Origin: Streptomyces sp. KL109B
Lineage (GTDB): Bacteria > Actinomycetota > Actinomycetes > Streptomycetales > Streptomycetaceae
Direction: 5' to 3'
NCBI RefSeq assembly: GCF_030766935.1
Contig: NZ_JASERL010000014.1
Span: 217,347 to 281,346, forward strand
DNA: 64,000 nt
The notes below the pieces were generated by a model, which saw only the letters and a list, made by a program, of their open reading frames with translations, ran no database searches and was not told the origin of the DNA. The translations under genes were made by a program, and so were the position numbers. Positions 53,251-61,250 of this stretch are shown here, one piece after another. Position 1 is the first letter of the stretch. Each line of letters begins with the position of its first letter.

Positions 53251-53284
53251 AGGGATTTCCCTTCTGTTGAGGTGCGTCGGAGGT

Positions 53285-54541
53285 CTAGAGATGGTCGACC
53301 TGAGGTCCTGAGCAGCGGTGCCTTGTGTCGAAGATGTATTTGCCGCTACGGGCTACCAGGTCAAAGTCGAACTCGTCGTGATCGGTGGCGATGACCACTG
53401 CGTCGGCATGCGCCACCTCCGATTCCGTCAGGGCGACGCACTCCACGGAGTCTGGCGCCTTGAGGGGATCGATATACGGATCGACCGCGCGTACGTTGGC
53501 GCCCATGCCGACCAGCGAAGTGGCGATCGCCAATGCGGGCGATTCACGCGAGTCCCCGGTGTTCTTCTTGTACGCGAGCCCGAGGATCAGGATCCTGCTG
53601 CCCTTAGTCGCCAACGAGTTGCGGTTCAGGCCACTGGTGATTCTCCGTACCACGTAGTCGGGCATGTGCTCGTTTACGTCGTTCGCCACGGAAATCATGC
53701 GGATCTCCTGCCGGGCTTTCCTCTTGGCCTGCCAGGAAAGGTAGGAAGGGTCGATCGGCAGGCAGTGCCCACCCACGCCGGGGCCCGGAGTGAAGGGCAT
53801 GTAGCCAAAGGGTTTGGTCGCCGCCGCAGAGACGGCTTCCCAGATGTCCGTCTCCAGATCGCGGGCGACCATTGCGATCTCGTTCACCAGCGCGATATTG
53901 ACGTGCCGGAAGGTGTTTTCCAGGAGCTTGGCCAGCTCGGCCGTACGCGTAGAGGACACAGGCACGGTCTGGCCCACGATCTTGTCGTAGAAGCCCTTGA
54001 CGCGCTCGAGGGACGGGGCGTCGATCCCGGATACCAATTTCGGTGTGGTCCCCAGCGTCCAGACGCGGTTTCCTGGATCGATGCGTTCCGGGCTGTAGCC
54101 GAGATGGAAATCCACCCCGGCGGTCAGGTCACTCGCATTCTCCAGGAGCGGGCGCAGTACCTGGTCCGTGGTCCCAGGGTATGTGGTGGATTCCAGGATG
54201 ACCGTGGCCCCTGGGTGAAGCAGCTTCGCGGCCGACCGCCCTGCCTCCATCACGTACTCCAGGTCGGGGGCGCCCTCGACGAGCGGAGTGGGAACCGTGA
54301 TCACGCAGATGTCGTACCCGGCGGCATCCTGCCAGTCGGTGCTGGCCGAGTAACGTCCGGTGGTGATGGCCTCGACGAGTCTCTCCGAGGGGATATCCTC
54401 GACAAACGACTCGCCGTTCGACAGCTGCTTTACGCGTTTCGTGTCCACGTCGATTCCGACTACGTCGAACCCGGCGTCCACCGCACCCATGGCCAGCGGT
54501 AGTCCTACGTACCCCTGTCCGATGACAGCTACCTTTTCCAT
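53285..54541 (-). CDS. UDP-sugar 6-dehydrogenase (UDP-ManNAc/UDP-glucose dehydrogenase family)
   Basis: A 418-residue NAD-dependent enzyme that oxidises C6 of a nucleotide sugar to a uronic acid in two steps. The N-terminal Rossmann motif is VAVIGQGYVGLPLA, then VITVPTPLVEGAPDLEYV and ESTTYPGTTDQVL. The catalytic Cys is in PGVGGHCLPIDPSYLSW; a C-terminal NAD domain has ILILGLAYKKNTGDSRESPA. The sequence is closest in style to WecC-like UDP-ManNAc dehydrogenases, but sugar specificity is uncertain. ATG 54541 follows AAAAGG. In this operon it would supply an acidic sugar for the wall polymer. Confidence 0.88.
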   Translation of the reverse strand: MEKVAVIGQGYVGLPLAMGAVDAGFDVVGIDVDTKRVKQLSNGESFVEDIPSERLVEAITTGRYSASTDWQDAAGYDICVITVPTPLVEGAPDLEYVMEAGRSAAKLLHPGATVILESTTYPGTTDQVLRPLLENASDLTAGVDFHLGYSPERIDPGNRVWTLGTTPKLVSGIDAPSLERVKGFYDKIVGQTVPVSSTRTAELAKLLENTFRHVNIALVNEIAMVARDLETDIWEAVSAAATKPFGYMPFTPGPGVGGHCLPIDPSYLSWQAKRKARQEIRMISVANDVNEHMPDYVVRRITSGLNRNSLATKGSRILILGLAYKKNTGDSRESPALAIATSLVGMGANVRAVDPYIDPLKAPDSVECVALTESEVAHADAVVIATDHDEFDFDLVARSGKYIFDTRHRCSGPQVDHL

Positions 54542-54606
54542 CGGGTCACCTTTTCTTTGAGTCTGAGGGTGGGGTTTCGCAGCGTGAAGTCGATGAGCGT
54601 CAAAAC

Positions 54607-56634
54607 TCACCTCGGCTTCGGAGAATGCTTCTCACTGCCCAGCCCCTGGGCTGAACTCTCCAGCGGGGCAGGGATTTGAGTCGCGGGCGGTTCATGAGAG
54701 CCGGCGAGTCGACGAACCTCGCGAATGAACCGGTCCATGGGGCCCGGCTCGTCCGGACCGAGCAGGTACTTCTTGAGCTCCAGCCGGTCCTGCGCCAGGT
54801 GGTCCGGTGCGTCTCCCACGACGATCCGCAGTACGTCGTCGAGCTCCTCGGCCGAGGGAGAGAGCACGTACGCGCCGACGGCGGCGGTGTATTCCTTGCG
54901 GAAAAGGTCCTCGCCGAGTTCCGCGCCGTCCACGATGGCGTAAGGCTTTCCGCTGGCGACGAAATCGGAGACCACGCTGGAGATGTCCGAGATCAATAGG
55001 TCGCACTGATTGAAGCAGGAGTACAGGTGCGGGCCGTCGGGTTCGATCACGACGTGCTGGCGGTCGGGCCTGGACTCCCAGTAGAGCCGGTCGCGCCGGG
55101 AGGCGAGCAGGGACATGGCCGCGGCATCGTCGTCGTCGAGAAAAGCGTCCCGGGAGCGCTCGGCGGCATCCGCACTGGACCGGCGCCGACCGACTGGATC
55201 CCGGACTTCGGCATTGACCGTCGACACCTCTTGCTGAAGGGGGGCGATCCCGGTTTCGTCCACCTCTGTATGCGCCGATGCGTTGGCCTGCTTCAGCAGC
55301 TCGGTGATGCGCCAGCTCGCCTCTTTCGCCTCGGGATCACGAGCCCCGGTGTACGGGTGCGGCTTGTAGAGGATCCGGATGTCGAGCGGGGAGTCGAGCA
55401 GCCGCTGGACGATCAGTTCGCCGGAGTCGGTCACGGACGTGATCCCTGCGCCGGGCTCCCAGCTCTCCCACGTAGGGGCATAGAGGACAGTGAGCGGCCG
55501 ATCGGCGGGCCGCAGACCGAGGGACGGCTCGATGGTGGCCAGCTGTGGACGCCCGACTTCGACAATGCTCTCGTCGCGTACACCGACATTGGCGAGGGCC
55601 CAGCGGTCCCGGCCGGCCCGTCCCGCCGTCCAGACCTCGTCGTAGACCTTCGCATAGGGGTTCACCGATGCCTGCTTGTCGCTGTCACCGTGGCCGATGA
55701 AGACATGTGTCGCGGTCGGCATCCGAAGCATGTGGATGTTGGGCCCGACGTTCGCGGCGTAGAACACCACCCGTACCGTCGAGAAGTCCAGGTTCATCAC
55801 CAGGTTGGCGTTGGGGACACAGAGAACCGGGATCGGGGTCGGGGCGAGTGCGGCGTGGATGTGCCGATCACGAAGCAGCAGGAGAGGCCGTTCACCGAGA
55901 CCGGCGAGAGTGTCCAGCCACATGTTGACCTGGTACTCCGAGGACTTCATGCCGGAGAAGTACAGGGCGACCGTGGGCCGGTAGTCCTTCAGCCAGGTGT
56001 CGATGTGCTCGATCATGGTTTCGTCCGACGGGGTTCGGCGCGCCCTGAGCCAGGCGTTCACCACCGTCGCGTTGTGCACCACCAGGAGCGTCGGCGTGAG
56101 GACGCAACCGACCAGTGCACACCACGCGGCACCGGTCTGTGCGGATACCAACAGGCCGGCGACGGCGAAGACATCCAGGTGGAGGGTCTTCTCGAAGGCC
56201 CGCCTCATCACGAGCGATGACGGAGTATCAGGGATGTGCAGCGCGGCCAGATCGATGTTCCTGGTCTCCAGCGGGAGCTTTCGGGCACGTCTGATCCTGC
56301 CGAGAAGGAACGACTGAGGCACCTGCAGCACATAGAACAGCGTGAAGACATACACCGCCGCGACGATGGACATCCCCGCCTGGTAAAGCACGCCGAGCAA
56401 CAGCATTTGACGCAGCGCGAAGCGCAGGGTCACCCCGAGCCGGTTGTTGCGCAGAGAGCGGAAGAGCCGGGTGTTCTTGGCGGAGAGCCGGGCGTCGGCG
56501 ACGTAGGAGACCGTCGCCAAAGCGGCGAACGCTGGCACCGATCCCAATGGCATGACGACCGCGAGGCCACAGTACGAAAGCAGGAAGGCGCCTGTGGCCC
56601 ACGGCCGCGGGCCTCGCAGGACGGCTGGCAGCAT
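54607..56634 (-). CDS. Membrane-anchored TagF-like polyol-phosphate transferase
   Basis: A 675-residue protein. The first 200 residues contain several hydrophobic segments (FLLSYCGLAVVMPLG, MLLLGVLYQAGMSIVAAVYVFTLF, GAAWCALVGCVLTPTLLVVH), which is unusual for TagF. The C-terminal 450 residues have transferase motifs: VFIGHGDSDKQASVNPYAKVYDEV, VLYAPTWESWEP, ILYKPHPYTGARDPEA and CDLLISDISSVVSDFVASGKPYAIV. Similar proteins in actinomycetes are annotated as glycerophosphotransferase-like. It may make or prime the polymer. Start ATG 56634 overlaps the upstream stop by one base (TAATG), so translation is coupled. Confidence 0.8.
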   Translation of the reverse strand: MLPAVLRGPRPWATGAFLLSYCGLAVVMPLGSVPAFAALATVSYVADARLSAKNTRLFRSLRNNRLGVTLRFALRQMLLLGVLYQAGMSIVAAVYVFTLFYVLQVPQSFLLGRIRRARKLPLETRNIDLAALHIPDTPSSLVMRRAFEKTLHLDVFAVAGLLVSAQTGAAWCALVGCVLTPTLLVVHNATVVNAWLRARRTPSDETMIEHIDTWLKDYRPTVALYFSGMKSSEYQVNMWLDTLAGLGERPLLLLRDRHIHAALAPTPIPVLCVPNANLVMNLDFSTVRVVFYAANVGPNIHMLRMPTATHVFIGHGDSDKQASVNPYAKVYDEVWTAGRAGRDRWALANVGVRDESIVEVGRPQLATIEPSLGLRPADRPLTVLYAPTWESWEPGAGITSVTDSGELIVQRLLDSPLDIRILYKPHPYTGARDPEAKEASWRITELLKQANASAHTEVDETGIAPLQQEVSTVNAEVRDPVGRRRSSADAAERSRDAFLDDDDAAAMSLLASRRDRLYWESRPDRQHVVIEPDGPHLYSCFNQCDLLISDISSVVSDFVASGKPYAIVDGAELGEDLFRKEYTAAVGAYVLSPSAEELDDVLRIVVGDAPDHLAQDRLELKKYLLGPDEPGPMDRFIREVRRLAGSHEPPATQIPAPLESSAQGLGSEKHSPKPR

Positions 56635-58082
56635 TAGCGGGACCCCGACGTGTCGACGACGGAGGGCGAGCCGGCGGGATCGAGCCGGACGTCGATGACC
56701 TGGCCGGTGCGTGTGGAGAGCAGCACGTCGAGAGAACAGCGGGCCACGGTCTCCGACGTGAGCAGAGAGCCCGTGGGCTCCTCACCGAACGCCTGGACCC
56801 GCATCGGAGTCCTGGTGCGCTCCGGATTCACGCAGTTGACGCGAATACCGTCGTTCGCCCACTCGTCGGCCAGCGCCTGGGAGAGGTTCACCATGGCGGA
56901 CTTGGAGGAGGAATACAGGCTGTACTGGGCTCGGCCACGGGTGTAGCTGCTAGAGGTGTACAGCAGCAACTGGCCTCCGGTCTCGGCCAGATACGGGTGG
57001 GCGGCCTTCGCGATCTGTACCGGCGCGAGGTAGTTGACCTCCAAGGCCTCACGGATAACGGAGTCCTCGCAGTCGGTGAGGAGACCGACGCGCAGGACAG
57101 CCGCGGTGTTCACCACGTAGTCGATCCGGCCGGCCTGAGCGTGGGCGTCGGCGAGGGCGCGAGTGACCTGCTCGACGTCCTCGACATGTGTGCCGGTGGT
57201 GGAGCGCCCATGAGCGAAGACCTGGGCACCGTATCGGCCCGCCAGATCAGCGATGTCGGCTCCGATGCCGTACGAGCCGCCGAAGACGACCAGGGACTTG
57301 CCGGTGAGCAGTTTGGTGTACGCGGCCTCGTCACGCTGGCTGGCCACGGTGTGCGAGGCGAGTTGGAAGAGCTTGTCGGCGAGGTGGATGTCGACCGGCT
57401 CGGTGACCTTCATGTTGTGCTCGTCGCCGGGAACCACATGGACCGGCACATCGGGCAGATAGCGCAGGACGACCGTGCAGTCGTCGGTCGCCTGGAACGC
57501 CGGGTCGCACGACGCCAGTTGATAGGCGGTCCGCAGAGTGGAGAGGCGGAAGGCCTGCGGGGTCTGGCCGCGGCGCAATCGGGCACGTTCCGGCACGTCG
57601 GTGATGTACTCGCCGTCGGTGCCGTGGGTGCGCGTCACGATAATGGTGTCGGCGGTCGGGATAGCGGTGTCGACGGCCTGATGGGTGTCGAGAGCCGCCA
57701 CGCAGTCACTGACGATGCGCTGCGAGAGCAACGGGCGTACCGCGTCGTGCACCAGGATCTTCTGGTCCTGCCCCGCAGGCAGCCGCTGGGTCAGGGACTC
57801 GATGGCCCGCTCGGTGGTGGCGCTGCGAGTGCTGCCGCCCTCGAGTACGCGGGTGACCTTGGTGAAACCGGCCTTGTCGATGATCTCCTGGGCCCGGTCG
57901 ACATACCCCGGTGCCATGAGAAGCAGGATGTCGTCGATGTCCGGAGCCTCTTCGAAGACACTCAGCGTGTGCTCGAGGATGGTCCGCCCGGCGATCTTCA
58001 CGAATTGCTTGGGCAGGGCGAGACCGACGCGCTGGCCGGTGCCCCCGGCGAGGACGACGGCAGTGGTTCGGGTTGTGGGCAT
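56634..58082 (-). CDS. Cytidylyltransferase-SDR fusion (Bcs1-like CDP-ribitol synthase)
   Basis: A 482-residue bifunctional protein. Residues 1 to about 235 are an IspD/TarI-type cytidylyltransferase (VVLAGGTGQRVGLALPKQF, ILVHDAVRPLLSQRIV, RRGQTPQAFRLSTL). Residues about 248-482 are a short-chain dehydrogenase (SLVVFGGSYGIGADIADLAG, NTAAVLRVG, YTSSSYTRG, and YSLYSSSKSAMVN with the Tyr/Lys pair). The same order occurs in Bcs1 of Haemophilus influenzae, which reduces ribulose-5-phosphate and forms CDP-ribitol. The likely product here is therefore CDP-ribitol for a ribitol-phosphate polymer, by analogy. ATG 58082 begins the nucleotide-binding motif; its ribosome site is weak. Confidence 0.85.
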   Translation of the reverse strand: MPTTRTTAVVLAGGTGQRVGLALPKQFVKIAGRTILEHTLSVFEEAPDIDDILLLMAPGYVDRAQEIIDKAGFTKVTRVLEGGSTRSATTERAIESLTQRLPAGQDQKILVHDAVRPLLSQRIVSDCVAALDTHQAVDTAIPTADTIIVTRTHGTDGEYITDVPERARLRRGQTPQAFRLSTLRTAYQLASCDPAFQATDDCTVVLRYLPDVPVHVVPGDEHNMKVTEPVDIHLADKLFQLASHTVASQRDEAAYTKLLTGKSLVVFGGSYGIGADIADLAGRYGAQVFAHGRSTTGTHVEDVEQVTRALADAHAQAGRIDYVVNTAAVLRVGLLTDCEDSVIREALEVNYLAPVQIAKAAHPYLAETGGQLLLYTSSSYTRGRAQYSLYSSSKSAMVNLSQALADEWANDGIRVNCVNPERTRTPMRVQAFGEEPTGSLLTSETVARCSLDVLLSTRTGQVIDVRLDPAGSPSVVDTSGSR

Positions 58083-58140
58083 TTCGCTGTGGCTGCTCTT
58101 TCCGGAGGCGGTGGGTGCGGCTGCGGTTCCTGGGGGACTG

Positions 58141-60450
58141 TCAGCTCTCCTGGGAAGGGGAGAGTGGAGCCGCCGACTCCTGCTGGTGGTGGTGTACGGA
58201 GGTGCGTGGTCGGTGCCGTGGCGCGGACTGCGGCAACCTTTGTTCGTCCGGAAGTTCGGGTGCCGACACCCCCGCGCCCTCCTCCAGGAACACCCTCCGC
58301 ACCACCCGCTCCGTCGCACCCCCGTCCTCGTACGGACAGAAGCGCGCGCGGAAGTCGGTGCGGAGCTGGGTGGAGCGGGAGCCGTTCCAGTGGCCGGTGG
58401 CGAGGATGTCGACGAGTTCGTCCTGGGACTGGGCGACCGGGCCCGGCGGGAAGGCGCGGATGTCGAAGTACGTGCCGCGGGCCGCCTCGTAGGCCGCGTG
58501 GTCGTCCGTGAGCAGGACGATCGGACGGTCCAGGGCCGCGTAGTCGAACATCAGGGACGAGTAGTCGGTGATCAGCGCGTCGGAGGCCAGGCAGAGTTCC
58601 TCGACCGCGTGATGGTCCGACACATCGATGACGCGCGGGTGGAGTTCCGTCGCGCTCTCGTCCGTGGTCGCCAGATAGTGGGCGCGGGTCAGGACGACGT
58701 ACCGCGGGCCCAGACTGCGCGACAGCCGGGCGAGGTCCAGGCGGGGCGTCTGGGTGCGCTCGTAGTCCCGGTGGGTGGGGGCGTACAGGAAGACGGTCGC
58801 GCCGACGGGGATGCCGAGCAGTTCACGGGTGCGGGCGCGGTCGGTCTCGGTCGCCCTCGCGAAGACGTCGTTGCGCGGATTGCCGTACTCGAGGGTGGTG
58901 TACCCGGCCGGGTACACACGCTCCCAGATGAGGGTGGAATGCCGGTTCGCCGAGAGGCTGTAGTCCCACTTGTCGACGTTCTTCATGAGCGTCGCGAAGT
59001 CCATGCCGCCGCCCGCCGCCGGATGGTCCTGGAGGTCGAGGCCCATCTTCTTCAGCGGTGTGCCGTGGTGGGTCTGCAGCAGGACCTGACCGGGGCGCTT
59101 ACGCAGCCTGCGGTCGAAGTTGACGTTGTTGACCAGGTACTTGGCGCGGGCCAGAGCCGTCCAGTACGAGAACGTGCCGGGGGTCAGACGGCGGGTTCCG
59201 GTCGGCACGGTGTGGGTGTACGCGGGGCGTGCGATCCAGGCCGTACGCATCGAGGGGACGAGGTCGCGCACGGCGGACTCGATCGCCGCGGGACTGCAGG
59301 AGTAGCCGCGGTTCCAGTAGGCCGAGAAGACCGCGAGATCGTCCTGCACGGGCAGCCGGCACTGGACGCGGTAGTGGAGCTGCAGAGCCGCACCGCGCGC
59401 CACGTGGGCCGAGCGTCTGAGGCGGCGCAGGGCGTGTGCCAGGGCCTTGCGCACCCCTGTGATGACGCGATACACGCGATGCGCGCCCAGGCGGACGAGG
59501 CCGTGCCGCAGCCGGGTCGGACGCTTCACCGGACCGCCCGGAGTGCGGTAGCGGGCGTAGTGGCGGCGGGCACGGCGGAGGAACTCCGCGCGGCTGCCGC
59601 GAGGGAGCCGGCCGCGGGTGGTGAAGATCGTGCAGAAGTGGTCGACCATCCGGCGGAACAGCACCGCCCGCCAGCGGTCGCCGAGTTCCGGGTGCTGATC
59701 GAGAAACGCGAAGACCCGGTCGTACTGGTCGAAGACGTCGAAGTGTCTCGTGCTGATCGTGGACAGGATGTTGCCCTGGCGGCGCTGCCGGTAGTGGACA
59801 CAGACCTGGTCGAGGGTGGCGATGGAGTCCGCCTTCATCAACGCCGGGTACGTCCAGGCGGTGTCCTCGTAGTAGCCGGGAGGGAAGGTCAGGCCACTGT
59901 CGGCGAGGAACTCGCGGCGGTACGCCTTGTTCCATACGACCATCAACAGGCGCATGAGCGAGGGGCGGTCGGCGAGGGGGAAGGGCTGCGGGCCCGACTC
60001 GTCGAGCAGCTGCGCGTACTGGTTGCGGACCAGGCTGCCGTCCCAGTGTGCGCGGGCGTAGTCGTAGATCAGGACGTCCGGCTCGCCGGTCTCCTTGATC
60101 CGGTCGGCGACGGCGGCGAGCGATCCGGGGGTGAGGGTGTCGTCGCTGTCGAGGAAGACGACGTAGTCCCCGCCCGCCCGCGCGAGCCCCGCGTTGCGGG
60201 CCCGGCCGAGGCCGACGTTCTGCGGGAGGTGGACGACCGTGACACGCGGGTCACGCGCCGCGTAGGAGTCGAGGATCTCGCCGCAGCCGTCCGGCGAGGC
60301 ATCGTCGACGGCGATGAGTTCCAGGTCGGCGTAGGACTGGCCGAGCACCGAATCGAGGCAGGCGTGGAGGTACGCCTGAACCTGATACGCGGGGACGATC
60401 ACACTGAACCGGGGCAAAGACGTATCCAGTCGGCTACGAAAACAGGGCAT
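58141..60450 (-). CDS. Bifunctional GT2 glycosyltransferase / CDP-glycerol glycerophosphotransferase (TagF-like)
   Basis: A 769-residue paralogue of the 48291 gene with the same two domains. GT2: FSVIVPAYQVQAYLHACLDS, VDDASPDG, VVFLDSDDTLTPG. TagF-like: QTHHGTPLKKMG, APTHRDY, ALITDYSSLMFDYAALDRP. A basic middle segment (residues about 300-370, many Arg) may sit on the membrane. It is the first gene of the six-gene operon running to 50549. I choose ATG 60450; a TTG at 60468 would add six residues. Neither has a clear ribosome site. The C-terminus is low complexity (His/Gln/Ser-rich). It has normal high GC, unlike genes further down the operon. Confidence 0.87.
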   Translation of the reverse strand: MPCFRSRLDTSLPRFSVIVPAYQVQAYLHACLDSVLGQSYADLELIAVDDASPDGCGEILDSYAARDPRVTVVHLPQNVGLGRARNAGLARAGGDYVVFLDSDDTLTPGSLAAVADRIKETGEPDVLIYDYARAHWDGSLVRNQYAQLLDESGPQPFPLADRPSLMRLLMVVWNKAYRREFLADSGLTFPPGYYEDTAWTYPALMKADSIATLDQVCVHYRQRRQGNILSTISTRHFDVFDQYDRVFAFLDQHPELGDRWRAVLFRRMVDHFCTIFTTRGRLPRGSRAEFLRRARRHYARYRTPGGPVKRPTRLRHGLVRLGAHRVYRVITGVRKALAHALRRLRRSAHVARGAALQLHYRVQCRLPVQDDLAVFSAYWNRGYSCSPAAIESAVRDLVPSMRTAWIARPAYTHTVPTGTRRLTPGTFSYWTALARAKYLVNNVNFDRRLRKRPGQVLLQTHHGTPLKKMGLDLQDHPAAGGGMDFATLMKNVDKWDYSLSANRHSTLIWERVYPAGYTTLEYGNPRNDVFARATETDRARTRELLGIPVGATVFLYAPTHRDYERTQTPRLDLARLSRSLGPRYVVLTRAHYLATTDESATELHPRVIDVSDHHAVEELCLASDALITDYSSLMFDYAALDRPIVLLTDDHAAYEAARGTYFDIRAFPPGPVAQSQDELVDILATGHWNGSRSTQLRTDFRARFCPYEDGGATERVVRRVFLEEGAGVSAPELPDEQRLPQSAPRHRPRTSVHHHQQESAAPLSPSQES

Positions 60451-60480
60451 GTACCCATGGAACGACAAAAAGGGAATTGA

Positions 60481-60497
60481 GTTACGTTTTGCGTAAC
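60481..60497. promoter_or_regulatory. Palindrome upstream of the glycopolymer operon
   Basis: GTTACG (60481-60486) faces CGTAAC (60492-60497) across TTTTG, in a short AT-rich patch about 30 bases upstream of ATG 60450. It is placed to act as an operator or activator site for the operon. No standard -35/-10 pair is obvious. Confidence 0.5.
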
Positions 60498-60565
60498 ATT
60501 CGGCGGTTCGTGGCGTCGCCGAGATGGCCCCCTACGCGGCTGCCCAGGCGCCCGAAGCATGGAAC

Positions 60566-60592
60566 GGCCCCGGCGGATGTCCCGCCGGGGCC
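60566..60592. terminator. GC-rich hairpin, probable terminator
   Basis: GGCCCCGGCGG (60566-60576) pairs exactly with CCGCCGGGGCC (60582-60592) around the loop ATGTC. It lies 44 bases past the stop (60636) of the minus-strand C2-like gene. There is no T-run. Confidence 0.65.
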
Positions 60593-60635
60593 GGTCACGA
60601 ACGACTGATGCCAGATGTCAGATGGCAGATGTCAG

Positions 60636-60950
60636 TCAGTTCCGGGTCAGGGTGTAGGAGAGCTGGTAGTTGGCCTCGTCCTTGGTGAAGTGGAGGATGC
60701 CGCTGCCCTCCTCGGAGAGTGTGTGGGAACCCAGGAGGTCGTCGCGGTCGCCGGGGAGGGCGTCGGCCTCGCGAAGCGTGACGGTGACCTCGCCGTCGAA
60801 GACGTGGTACGCGTCGATGGGGTACTTGTCCCCGTCGCGCATGCGCGGCAGCAGGATGTTCTCGCCGTTCACGTCGAGTCGGGGGTCGTCGTGGGTGGTC
60901 CAGTCCTCCTGCGCGACACACTTCAGCGTCTTCAGATGGATGGTGGGCAT
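60636..60950 (-). CDS. Small C2-like beta-sandwich protein, function unknown
   Basis: A 104-residue protein beginning MPTIHLKTLKCVAQEDWTTHDDPRLDVNG. The pattern of a strand with KC, then acidic D-x-P-x-L-x-V-NG, a middle FDGEVTVTLREAD strand and GDRDDLLGSHTL resembles calcium-binding C2-like or similar small beta-sandwich domains common in Streptomyces. The paired Asp residues could bind calcium. No signal peptide is seen. I choose ATG 60950, where the conserved start begins; an open frame continues upstream without support. Flanked by a hairpin downstream and a divergent DUF2993 gene upstream. Confidence 0.68.
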   Translation of the reverse strand: MPTIHLKTLKCVAQEDWTTHDDPRLDVNGENILLPRMRDGDKYPIDAYHVFDGEVTVTLREADALPGDRDDLLGSHTLSEEGSGILHFTKDEANYQLSYTLTRN

Positions 60951-61250
60951 GTTCTCGTCCCCGTTTCTTCCGAGTGCTTCTTCCGATCGAGCGCCCGTCG
61001 GCCGGACTCCCGAACTCCCGTATTCCTGTGTTCCCGTACTCCCGCAGGTAAGCACCGCGAGCGACGGACGCTCCCACCCAGCCGCCGGGTCGCCACGCAA
61101 TCTTCACGAGCGACCCACAGCGGCAGGTCGGCGGCAGGTCGGCGGCGAGCCCGACAGCCGCTGGTGACGGTGTCACGGACCTCGACGAACTCGTCGACGC
61201 CCGCATGGAGTTGTACGGAGTTGGGTGTGGCGGGGGTCGTGTGTTCGCAT
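60951..61250. other. Divergent intergenic region with minor repeats
   Basis: 300 bases between the divergent C2-like and DUF2993 genes. It holds degraded 8-9 base repeats of the CTCCCGTA type (61006-61044), a perfect 11-base tandem duplication (61121-61131 and 61132-61142) and an inverted repeat GTGAC-GGT-GTCAC (61164-61176). I see no convincing promoter boxes or gene. Confidence 0.6.

Noticed and set aside
60481..60497. AfsQ1-type GTnAC-N6-GTnAC site
   Set aside because: The spacing between GTTAC and GTAAC is seven rather than six, so I leave it as an unassigned palindrome.
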